Assembly: GCF_000764305.2 (NCBI RefSeq) | Contig: NW_025944334.1 | Coordinates: 27,782-91,781 of the forward strand | DNA: 64,000 nucleotides | Reading direction: 5' to 3' | Source: Hyalella azteca | Lineage: Eukaryota; Arthropoda; Malacostraca; Amphipoda; Hyalellidae | In this document: one piece after another, positions 53,801-58,589 of the stretch | How positions within the stretch are numbered: the first letter of the stretch is position 1 | How the letters are laid out: every line of letters begins with the position of its first letter | Notes under the pieces: generated by a model | The model's database searches: none | What the model saw: the letters and a program-made list of their open reading frames with translations, nothing else | Told to the model about the DNA's origin: nothing | Program-made: the position numbers and the translations under genes

Positions 53801-54650
53801 ACATACCCCGAGACATCATTTTATTAAATCTTCATTCAATTTAAGCGGACATATTCTTCTTCAGGTTTAACGAAGATTGCCAGTACCCACACTGCGGCTA
53901 CCGGGAACACCAGACTCATTTCCACTGCATGCGTAAAGATTGTGGGTATTCCTTCTGTGATAAAACTCGCTTCGTTCAACACACCGCCCGCCATGACCGC
54001 CTCGACACCCTCATGGGGGGCGACTTTCAGCAGTACAGGTCGAATGTATCTTGCGGACGATCTGACTGTATTTATGCCTCCATGGTCGGTGAGTAGATAA
54101 ACTGGCGGGAAGTAATGAGTTTAAATTACTACTTTGTTTTCTAAGGTGTGATTTGCTGACGCCATTATCTTTCTATAAAAAAGAGTCATAGTTGTATCAT
54201 AATGTTGTTCTAATACACTTCTAATGTGAATCAGATAGGTGATTTAATAACGTTCAATTTTAGCTGACCTCGCATTAGTCCAGCAGCAAAATTTGCATTC
54301 GGATAAGATTGTCCAGACATAAATAATGATGTTTATTCAATTTAGTACAAGTTCTTGACAATTTCGTTGAATGAACAGGGCGCCAGCAGAACAAGGCATC
54401 TCACTTCCACTGCATGAAGTGCGATTTCGTATGCACGGACACCAATAAAGTGGTCGCCCACCGGCGGCAACATCAGAAGCGAGATTCCATCAACGCCGCA
54501 GGATTTGAAAAGTTCACACCGTCCCAACCTTGCGGAGTGCAAGGATGCAACCACAACCAAAAACAAACGCACTATCATTGCCTCAAGTGCAACTATTCTG
54601 TACTGGGTCTCAGCCAGATGTCCGCACACAAGTTCAGACATCTTGATTAG
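26601..54650 (+). CDS. cas: castor / CASZ1 zinc-finger transcription factor (gene-level span, 17 coding exons)
   Basis: Castor proteins are nuclear DNA-binding regulators; in Drosophila cas marks the late neuroblast temporal window, and vertebrate CASZ1 acts in differentiation. I joined 17 exons (280, 251, 232, 172, 199, 217, 185, 702, 210, 15, 333, 152, 84, 224, 1210, 224 and 272 nt). The total is 4962 nt, or 1653 residues plus stop. All junctions are GT-AG with matching phase. The model has twelve Castor finger units, each with an upstream Cys-Cys pair followed by H-[FYIW]-H-C-x(2,4)-C...H-x(3,4)-H. Their first Cys residues are at about 301, 358, 418, 477, 674, 729, 948, 1004, 1233, 1494, 1552 and 1615. 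An AT-hook (KRKRGRPPKNR) is at 803-813 and poly-Ala at 200-226. The start is the first ATG after an in-frame TGA at 26571. Family assignment is strong. Exact 5' and alternative exons are inferred. Confidence 0.93.
28455..28700. repeat. Degenerate AT-rich repeat tract
   Basis: Recurring CAATAATAT, ATACAATATTAT and CACTGCTCA/CAGAGCGCA motifs at irregular spacing suggest a decayed tandem array. Boundaries are approximate. Confidence 0.5.
28720..28759. repeat. Perfect 40-bp palindrome
   Basis: The left half, AGTATATATCATATTGTACA, is followed without spacer by its exact reverse complement. It could extrude as a cruciform, be the remnant of a fold-back element, or be an assembly hairpin. Confidence 0.95.
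28849..28890. repeat. Perfect hairpin, 19-bp stem with 4-nt loop
   Basis: The arm containing AATTTATTGATAACTGC pairs exactly with GCAGTTATCAATAAATT across the loop GGCT. It lies 90 bp from the 40-bp palindrome. Confidence 0.9.
29725..30110. repeat. Minisatellite, about 38-bp unit
   Basis: About ten copies of a unit containing GATGGAGTTACCCATGGTA, AAAGTTTATAT and TATTAT. The central copies are nearly identical and the edges degenerate, with indels of a few bases. Confidence 0.9.
31562..31580. promoter_or_regulatory. Candidate composite site: CRE (TGACGTCA) next to POU octamer (ATGCAAAT)
   Basis: A perfect CRE palindrome (31562-31569) and a perfect octamer (31573-31580) lie 3 bp apart inside castor intron 1. 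Each matches a known consensus (CREB/ATF and POU factors). Function is inference only, and either site can occur by chance in this much AT-rich DNA. Confidence 0.3.
31828..31942. repeat. Minisatellite, about 21-bp unit
   Basis: About six copies of CTCTGCCAATACTTGTTACTG, the first ones slightly shorter. Confidence 0.92.
32023..32056. repeat. Perfect 34-bp palindrome
   Basis: CGTAATTTTGTAACAAG is followed directly by its exact reverse complement, centred on an AAGCTT site. No spacer. The bases just outside do not pair continuously. Confidence 0.95.
33935..34085. repeat. Minisatellite, 17-bp unit
   Basis: About eight copies of TGTTCATTTCTGTTTAC with variants, embedded in a longer T-rich tract. 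Confidence 0.9.
34677..34707. repeat. Hairpin containing a CRE
   Basis: GTACGTGACGT and ACGTCACGTAC form an 11-bp stem around a 9-nt loop. The right side includes TGACGTCA (34695-34702). Confidence 0.7.
36440..36690 (+). CDS. cas: castor coding exon 2 (residues 94-177)
   Basis: The acceptor TTCTTTGCAG precedes 36440 and the donor GTATGT is at 36691. It encodes a Gln/His-rich start (EEQQLQHHQKRQ), an acidic Gly/Ser stretch, a proline motif (PPTPPHTPQREFLARVEK) and SHFQHLDLQQQALHAR. There is no zinc finger. Phase is 1 in and 0 out, matching both neighbours. Likely disordered apart from possible short helices. Confidence 0.85.
36691..42032 (+). other. castor intron 2 (5.3 kb)
   Basis: Runs from GTATGT to GGCCTACAG. 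AT-rich with no supportable exon. A short GGTTAGTCAAGCAG direct duplication lies near 37467-37506. Nothing else stands out. Confidence 0.8.
42033..42264 (+). CDS. cas: castor coding exon 3 (residues 178-254), poly-alanine and proline-rich
   Basis: The acceptor CTACAG precedes ATGGTTGGC at 42033; the donor GTCAGT is at 42265. It encodes MVGRDSFSTLLTLAALQ, then a poly-Ala tract (residues about 200-226, longest pure run 11), then a Pro/Thr-rich tail. The Ala codons are mixed GCA/GCT, so the same DNA reads as Gln- or Cys/Ser-rich in other frames. Phase 0 in and 1 out. The ATG here is internal in this model but could start a shorter isoform. Confidence 0.85.
43434..43690. repeat. Minisatellite, about 50-bp unit
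   Basis: About five degenerate copies built from GGTGCTTCATTTGTTCC, ATCTTCATCTGTGCCCAACG and CTTCGTTGTG-type blocks. All plus-strand frames look open and Cys/Phe/Ser-rich because of the repeat. Confidence 0.85.
43858..44122 (+). repeat. Tandem copies of the exon 4 splice acceptor and exon start
   Basis: Three upstream copies match the real exon 4 start at 44123. They begin at about 43858, 43942 and 44039 (spacings 84, 97 and 84). Copies 2 and 3 keep a CTCTTTACAG acceptor followed by CTGTGACGCCGGGCCTA or CTGTTACCCCGGGCCTA. Copy 1 has only a weak CACTTAGG. Copy 2 hits TAG in frame after six codons. Copy 3 has no in-frame stop and reads through into exon 4. Confidence 0.8.
44123..44294 (+). CDS. 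cas: castor coding exon 4 (residues 255-311), first finger begins
   Basis: The acceptor TCTCTTTACAG is followed by CTGTGACGCC; the donor GTAAGG is at 44295. It encodes AVTPGLAGLSLTGQG and then DYTRYVKRFSSALECGAPAC, the typical sequence leading into the first Castor finger (Cys 301 and 306). Phase 1 in and 2 out. GC-rich relative to its surroundings. Confidence 0.9.
44295..45270 (+). other. castor intron 4
   Basis: Runs from GTAAGG to CCAAAGCAG. AT-rich; no repeat, RNA gene or extra exon recognised. Confidence 0.8.
45271..45469 (+). CDS. cas: castor coding exon 5 (residues 312-378), fingers 1 and 2
   Basis: The acceptor CAAAGCAG completes an Arg codon. It encodes EHFHCLECTNKIFSKKEEMI with H334 and H338 closing finger 1. 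Then comes the linker KKRDESLQHGFMRYSPTDDC, which opens finger 2 (C358, C365), and then THYHCLK. The donor GTACGT starts at 45470. Phase 2 in and 0 out. Confidence 0.93.
45470..45788 (+). other. castor intron 5
   Basis: A T-rich intron of 319 bp from GTACGT to AACCTCAG; nothing else seen in it. Confidence 0.85.
45789..46005 (+). CDS. cas: castor coding exon 6 (residues 379-450), fingers 2 and 3
   Basis: It completes finger 2 with EGCDKVYISTSDVQMHANYH, a signature string of Castor proteins. It then opens finger 3 (C418, C423, THFHCMRDNCNFTFKNKADM). Donor GTGAGT at 46006. Phase 0 in and 1 out. Confidence 0.94.
46006..46654 (+). other. castor intron 6
   Basis: 649 bp from GTGAGT to ATGTTACAG. 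It contains a small ATTGCCTTCAACTAAA-type direct repeat (about 46440-46520). No exon. Confidence 0.8.
46655..46839 (+). CDS. cas: castor coding exon 7 (residues 451-512), fingers 3 and 4
   Basis: It closes finger 3 (EKHKTYHVKDEQL), then carries the inter-finger linker KDGFKKFMKQEDC and most of finger 4 (C477, C482, NHIHCIRPDCNYVLHSSNQI). Donor GTGAGG at 46840. Phase 1 in and 0 out. Confidence 0.93.
46840..47422 (+). other. castor intron 7
   Basis: 583 bp from GTGAGG to CACTCGCAG; AT-rich, nothing recognised. Confidence 0.8.
47423..48124 (+). CDS. cas: castor coding exon 8 (residues 513-746), fingers 4 to 6 and proline-rich linker
   Basis: It finishes finger 4 (RKHERQDHDQNYRRYRLAQ). It then encodes a Pro/Ser/Thr-rich linker of about 140 residues. 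Finger 5 follows (C674, C676, EHWHCEDCDLVYSSLDIAKD, H702, H706), with a shorter Cys-x-Cys upstream pair than the others. Finger 6 begins at C729 and C733 (SEHFHCKM). Donor GTTAGT at 48125. Phase 0 at both ends. Confidence 0.93.
48125..48570 (+). other. castor intron 8
   Basis: 446 bp from GTTAGT to GTCGGCACAG; AT-rich, nothing recognised. Confidence 0.8.
48571..48780 (+). CDS. cas: castor coding exon 9 (residues 747-816), finger 6 and AT-hook
   Basis: It completes finger 6 (DGCSELFTLSDKSFRRLEHS, H765, H769) and ends with MFKRKRGRPPKNRIVE, a canonical AT-hook (core RGRP) that may add minor-groove binding and nuclear targeting. Donor GTGACT at 48781 is non-consensus at position +4 (C). Phase 0 at both ends. 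Confidence 0.92.
48781..49300 (+). other. castor intron 9
   Basis: 520 bp from GTGACT to TTTCTCCCACAG; AT-rich, nothing recognised. Confidence 0.7.
49301..49315 (+). CDS. cas: castor exon 10, 15-nt microexon encoding VWNDC
   Basis: A strong polypyrimidine acceptor (TTTTCTCCCACAG) is followed by GTTTGGAATGATTGT and a strong donor GTAAGTG. Fifteen bases in phase 0/0 insert V-W-N-D-C between the AT-hook exon and LPGSSNHDTPPAIFTSF. Skipping it would also keep frame, so it could be alternatively spliced. I recall a similar short V-x-N-[DE] stretch at this position in other Castor family members, but cannot check it here. Inferred from splice signals, not from length. Confidence 0.7.
49316..50162 (+). 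other. castor intron 10
   Basis: 847 bp from GTAAGTG to TTTTTCTTCAG; AT-rich, nothing recognised. Confidence 0.7.
50163..50495 (+). CDS. cas: castor coding exon 11 (residues 822-932), Ser/Pro-rich
   Basis: Starts with LPGSSNHDTPPAIFTSFKLP, a conserved-looking non-finger motif next to the AT-hook, followed by Ser/Pro/Thr-rich sequence. No finger. Acceptor TTCTTCAG, donor GTGAAG at 50496. Phase 0 at both ends. Confidence 0.9.
50746..50897 (+). CDS. cas: castor coding exon 12 (residues 933-982), finger 7
   Basis: Acceptor CTGCTGCAG. It encodes GEEIDGFTFWQEGSPC and finger 7 (C948, C953, RRHYHCSHPRCLYVTSSVEV, H981). The donor GTACGA at 50898 lies inside an Arg codon that exon 13 completes. Phase 0 in and 2 out. 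Confidence 0.92.
50898..51301 (+). other. castor intron 12 with a tandem repeat
   Basis: 404 bp from GTACGA to TTCTTCTCCAG. Its first 160 bases hold the roughly 48-bp repeat listed separately; the rest is unremarkable. Confidence 0.8.
50917..51058. repeat. Minisatellite, about 48-bp unit, in intron 12
   Basis: Three copies of a unit containing CTATAGACATCAGTGTTGTCC and ATAGGTACGATCATA-like flanks. The array begins just after the donor, and the same ACAAGGTACGATCA-like string recurs as GGTACGATCATA inside the array. Confidence 0.8.
51302..51385 (+). CDS. cas: castor coding exon 13 (residues 983-1010)
   Basis: Only 84 nt. It closes finger 7 (R-NYHETTH, H986) and opens finger 8 (GIDCRLPSCQ; C1004, C1009). 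Acceptor TTCTCCAG, donor GTGAGC at 51386. Phase 2 at both ends. Confidence 0.9.
51386..51762 (+). other. castor intron 13
   Basis: 377 bp from GTGAGC to CCTGTCCTACAG; nothing recognised. Confidence 0.8.
51763..51986 (+). CDS. cas: castor coding exon 14 (residues 1011-1085), finger 8
   Basis: It completes finger 8 (KHFHCTRCGYSFVNYQALEP, H1036/H1037, H1040). A Ser/Pro-rich tail follows. Acceptor CCTACAG, donor GTATCA at 51987 (weaker than consensus). Phase 2 in and 1 out. Confidence 0.9.
51987..52334 (+). other. castor intron 14
   Basis: 348 bp from GTATCA to CTCTCCTCCAG; AT-rich, nothing recognised. Confidence 0.8.
52335..53544 (+). CDS. cas: castor coding exon 15 (residues 1086-1488), finger 9 and long linkers
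   Basis: The largest exon. A Ser/Thr/Pro-rich linker is followed by finger 9 (C1233, C1238, REHYHCQLCNQAFSEQEKLG, H1264, H1268). Next are an acidic run of Glu and Asp (about 1277-1291) and a long Pro/Leu/Met-rich low-complexity linker (FAHPLGMAGLFPPGSLPRLL-type), ending PVPEGYYRF. Phase 1 in and 2 out; donor GTAAGT. Confidence 0.94.
53545..53864 (+). other. castor intron 15
   Basis: 320 bp from GTAAGT to TTCTTCTTCAG; nothing recognised. Confidence 0.8.
53865..54088 (+). CDS. cas: castor coding exon 16 (residues 1489-1563), finger 10 and start of finger 11
   Basis: It encodes RFNEDCQYPHCGYREHQTHF and finger 10 (C1494, C1499, HFHCMRKDCGYSF, H1528, H1532). The Cys pair of finger 11 follows (C1552, C1557; VSCGRSDCIYASMV). 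Donor GTGAGT at 54089. Phase 2 in and 1 out. Confidence 0.94.
54379..54650 (+). CDS. cas: castor coding exon 17 (residues 1564-1653), fingers 11 and 12, stop
   Basis: The acceptor ATGAACAG lacks a long pyrimidine tract but keeps phase. It completes finger 11 (SHFHCMKCDFVCTDTNKVVA, H1591, H1595) and contains the whole of finger 12 (C1615, C1620, THYHCLKCNYSVLGLSQMSA, H1647, H1651). TAG follows at 54648-54650, two residues after the last zinc ligand. A C terminus placed directly on a finger leaves no room for a further C-terminal domain. Confidence 0.93.
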
Positions 54651-54916
54651 CAGATAATTTAATTTATGCACATTAATTAATTATATGTACTACGTACTAG
54701 ACAGCAGCCACGTGTTCACATACAAGCTGAGCCATCTTGTCCAGCAGTACCTATAATTTATACGCAGAAATTATTTATATCGTTTTTGTGGTCATGGACA
54801 ATGATTGCTTTATGTTGTAGCGCCCAAGTTTTTATTTTACAAAAATTAATCTGGATTTTTTCCCACGTCAATCTAATTTTATTTACTTGCATTTCTCAGT
54901 TTATAGCAAAATTTTC

Positions 54917-55016
54917 TGTACATATCGTGTGTATATAAACGGAATAACGCGTAGTATATGCCGAAACGGATTAATTAATATGATTAATTGTTAATTTCAT
55001 AATCATTTTGTACATA
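54917..55016 (+). promoter_or_regulatory. Cluster of three Pumilio-type motifs (UGUANAUA) after the castor stop
   Basis: TGTACATA at 54917-54924, TGTATATA at 54930-54937 and TGTACATA at 55009-55016, all on the sense strand and 267-366 bases after the stop. UGUANAUA is the established PUF/Pumilio consensus. That castor mRNA is under Pumilio control is inference. Confidence 0.45.
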
Positions 55017-57394
55017 GAGAAGTTGTGCCTAATGATCAATGTGTACATGGTGCCTTTTTAAGATGCATTCATTAGTGTTAAGGGAAGTTCGCGACGAACT
55101 ACTGATTAATACGCTGATGTCGTCAGCGTGGAATGGAACATATCTTTAATAATGCCTTATTATGGAGTGCCTTCACTTAACTCCTTGTGTGTCTTCTCAT
55201 GTGTCTTGAACGCCGTTGTCGGACACCGTTGTGCCGCCAACACTATGGAAACTACATTAAATTTGCCAGTGTAACTATTATTAGTCGATATTAAAATTAA
55301 AGATTGCGTTATTGGGATATCCATAGCATAATTTCTCCCATTCCGTGTTTACTTTGAATTGATTGGATGGGTTGGTTCAATTGACATCGTTTGGTGAAGA
55401 CGGAGGCATTTTGAGGTCCTTGGACAGTAGTTATGATCCCAAAGGAATATACTTTTTTTTAATATATATAAAAAACCATACTAGTTTTCTAGAATGGATC
55501 TTCCACAAAATTCAGGATATTTACCTAGCAACTTTTCAGCCCCCAACTCGGAAGTAAGTAATTCAGCGAAAAAGACATACAAGGTATTATGTTATTGTTC
55601 GCTTATACCAGACAAGGTACAATACTGCTAATAATGTCCCGTATTTATCTCCATATTTTGAATGAATTGACGTAACGGAGTAGAACTAGGTAACGATTGC
55701 ACGTCACAAGTGATTAACGCGTCAGGTTTCGTATATGTAGCAACCATCAAACCTGCTAAATTTTATGCTTTCTATTCAGTCTATCATACACGAAAGAAAC
55801 GCAATCCATGGTTCAGCATGTTGAGTGAATAATAATGTATATTGTATTCTCATACATCATGTATTTCTATCACTCGCGCTTTGCCTCGGTGTGGCACGTT
55901 CTCCAGTTAGTGAATCATAATGCAAATTTCGTGTATAACACGATATTATAGCGCATCAATTATATTAAGAATTATTGGCACCTTGTGTTTGGTAGCAAGA
56001 CACTTAACGGGTATTTATTAAAAACTTTAACGCATTTTTTGCCGCAAATTTTCTTTGAAGCGGCCTCAAATAGATGCAGTTCATATTGCCGCTTAAATGC
56101 CACATGGCAGTTCGAAGTTTTAGAAACAAAGCATATATAGGGAATGATTATTTGAATAAAGATTTTCAGCGTGATCAAAATGCATACTTCACTAAAATTG
56201 CAACAATTAAAACGCAAACGATTCGGAATAAATTTTCTGAATAGAAAATTAATTATTCAACAACTATGACAGTTTAGTTACAATTGTTCGTCTGATGCAG
56301 CCAATAACAGACGGTAATTTTATCCTTATTTCAAACATAAAATTGACTATCTTTGCAATTCCTAATGATTAAACCACTTCTGCATTATAGCTTTTGCTAT
56401 GGTTAAAGTAATTGTTGAACAAAAACCATCGTGTCCTCGTACGATTAATTATTTATTTGTTTTTAATAGCTTAGATGCGGACATATAGTCTAAGAACATA
56501 CGAGGCGTTTTCAGTATACCTGGGCACTTACATAGTTTGTAGTAGTTGATGTTCCATAGCTCTACAAGTTTCCATTTATAGTTGGAAGAGAAAATTAAAT
56601 CTGAAGTACATATTTCTGGAGTTTTACTCACCAAACTCACAATGTTAATGAATCATCGCCCAAATAGTTATGGAACAATTAAGGCTTCAATCGATATTTT
56701 TCACGCACAGTTTTTAAGTCACATCACTGCCAGACGGGCGAAATATTTTATTCGTCAATACAAATGGAATAGATTTTCATTTCTCTTCAAGCTATAGATA
56801 CAGCTCAGTAGTATTTACAAAAGTTACTTATTTGACAAAAATAAATCACTGACTAAATTGTTTTACACTTTACACACAATGGCTTTACAGTTGAGCCTCT
56901 TACGCGTCAACGTCCGAATTACAATGTGAATTTTAAGCGACGGCCATTTTCCAAGGATTAAATACAAAAAAAAATACATTATCCATTAAATCACTAAAAT
57001 TCCATGTATAAGCCTCGAGTGCGGATACCTGAAACAAAGGCGAACAGTTACGCGAAAATTATCACAAGTTTTGTAAGCGTACTTTGCTGCTGCCAACTGC
57101 GGACGTGTTACTGGATAGAATTTGAAATCATTCTAAGTTGGAGCTGACTCTATTTACGATCATCGTAAGTTAGAGCTGACGCCCTTCACAGTCATTATAG
57201 GTTGGAGCTGACTGAGACTCAAAGATATTCGTTTGAAATCAGATACCAAGGAGACCCGAGTCTGAAGATAGCTTGTGTATCCAGCACTCAAGAGAAGGTA
57301 AAGGCGAGCTGTTAACGCAGGGAAGAATTATATGATCGAGCTTATGGAGGCACGTATCTCTACAATTTCAGATGCAAGGAAATCATTCCCTCAA

Positions 57395-57400
57395 TTTATT
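57395..57400 (-). terminator. Candidate poly(A) signal of the minus-strand finger gene
   Basis: TTTATT on the plus strand reads AATAAA on the minus strand, about 150 bases after the stop of the C2H2 gene. Position fits; cleavage site not seen. Confidence 0.4.
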
Positions 57401-57551
57401 ATTACGAAAAGGTCTATATTTTTTAGCAAACAAATAAATACCGTACATTAAGAAAAAGAAAGAGTTTGAATGCTCAAATTTGAAATTAACCACAGTCCGT
57501 AACATCATCGTATGGAGCAAGTGAAATTTAACACAGAGTGCAGTTCAATCG

Positions 57552-58589
57552 CTACTTGGATTGATGCTTATTAATAATATGGCGAGTGAGGAATCTTTTC
57601 TCGACGCAAGCATAATCACACTGCGAGCAATGAAACGGTTTCTCCAGTGAATGCCTATAAAGAACATGTTGATTCAGCTCCCTTTTGGAAACACAAGAAT
57701 ATTCACACTCTGAACAGTTGAGGGGCTTGGTTAGTGAATGCCTAGCTAGAACATGACGATCTAGCACCTCTTTCCTGACGCACGAATAATCGCAGTCCGA
57801 ACAGCGGAAGGGTTTGTTCACAGAATGTATGTGTAGAACATGACGGTTCAGTTGTGCTTTGGTGCTGTAAGAACGATCACACTGGGTACAGTGTTGAGAT
57901 TTATGCGACGAGTGTTTCATAAGAACGTGGATCTTGAGATCGCTTTTAGTGACGTAGGAATTTCCACACTCCAAGCATTGTAGGGGTTTTTCTGATGAAT
58001 GCTTAGCGAGGAAATGACGATTCAGTGCATGTTTCGAGATACAAGAAAATTCACATTCCGAGCACTGGATAGGTTTCTTCGGTGCATGGATTGAAAGGAA
58101 ATGGCGTTTCAGTGAACTTTGGGAGACACAAGCGAAGTCACAATCTGAGCATTGAAAAGGTCTCTCTGATGAATGCATACACAGGATATGTCTAGTAAGG
58201 TCTTGTTTCAGGTAGCAAGAATGGTTACAGTGCGAACAGTAAAGAAGTTTGTGTGGTGAATGCTTGGTTAGAATATGGTAATCAAGTCTCTTTTTCGTAT
58301 TACAAAAATGTTCACACAGAGAGCAGCGATACGGCTTTTCTTTGGAATGTTTTGAATAAACATGTAGTTGAAGTTCATTCTCTGAACTGCATAAATATTC
58401 GCAATGAGGACAGGAATGTGGCTTGAAGGATGATTTACGTTGCGGTAGTTCGGATACCACTTCTGTCTTGACCAATGTACATGTGGGCTGTGCGAGGTTC
58501 TGAGTAAATTGCTCAGAGTTGGAGGCTCCAGAGACGTGATCAACAGCAGCATGTGGGGCGCTCGTTGGTGTGGGCGACGCGCTGCCGTC
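57552..58589 (-). CDS. C2H2 gene, last exon: ten zinc fingers
   Basis: On the minus strand the acceptor CGTCTTGGCAG precedes GACGGCAGC at 58589; a TAG lies just upstream in frame. About 59 residues lead in, including LVKTEVV (psi-K-x-E). Ten fingers then follow at 28-30-residue spacing, C-x2-C-x12-H-x4-H, mostly joined by HS-x-x-KP linkers (for example YRCSLCEHFCNTKKRLDYHI and FHCSQCDYACVEKRFLTRHI). The protein ends three residues after the last His (QSK, stop). All ten keep both Cys and both His. The long open array with regular spacing makes this exon certain. Confidence 0.95.
   Translation of the reverse strand, partial: DGSASPTPTSAPHAAVDHVSGASNSEQFTQNLAQPTCTLVKTEVVSELPQRKSSFKPHSCPHCEYLCSSENELQLHVYSKHSKEKPYRCSLCEHFCNTKKRLDYHILTKHSPHKLLYCSHCNHSCYLKQDLTRHILCMHSSERPFQCSDCDFACVSQSSLKRHFLSIHAPKKPIQCSECEFSCISKHALNRHFLAKHSSEKPLQCLECGNSYVTKSDLKIHVLMKHSSHKSQHCTQCDRSYSTKAQLNRHVLHIHSVNKPFRCSDCDYSCVRKEVLDRHVLARHSLTKPLNCSECEYSCVSKRELNQHVLYRHSLEKPFHCSQCDYACVEKRFLTRHIINKHQSK

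Larger units (their letters stand above)
54651..57551. other. castor 3' flank (probable 3' UTR) and intergenic spacer to the convergent gene
   Basis: AT-rich, no open frame of note. Three UGUANAUA motifs lie at 54917-55016. AATAAA occurs at 56155-56160 and an ATTAAA-like string near 55290; either could be a cleavage signal, and I cannot choose. A short TTGGAGCTGAC repeat (three copies) lies at about 57137-57212. The end nearest 57551 should hold the 3' UTR of the minus-strand gene. Confidence 0.6.
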
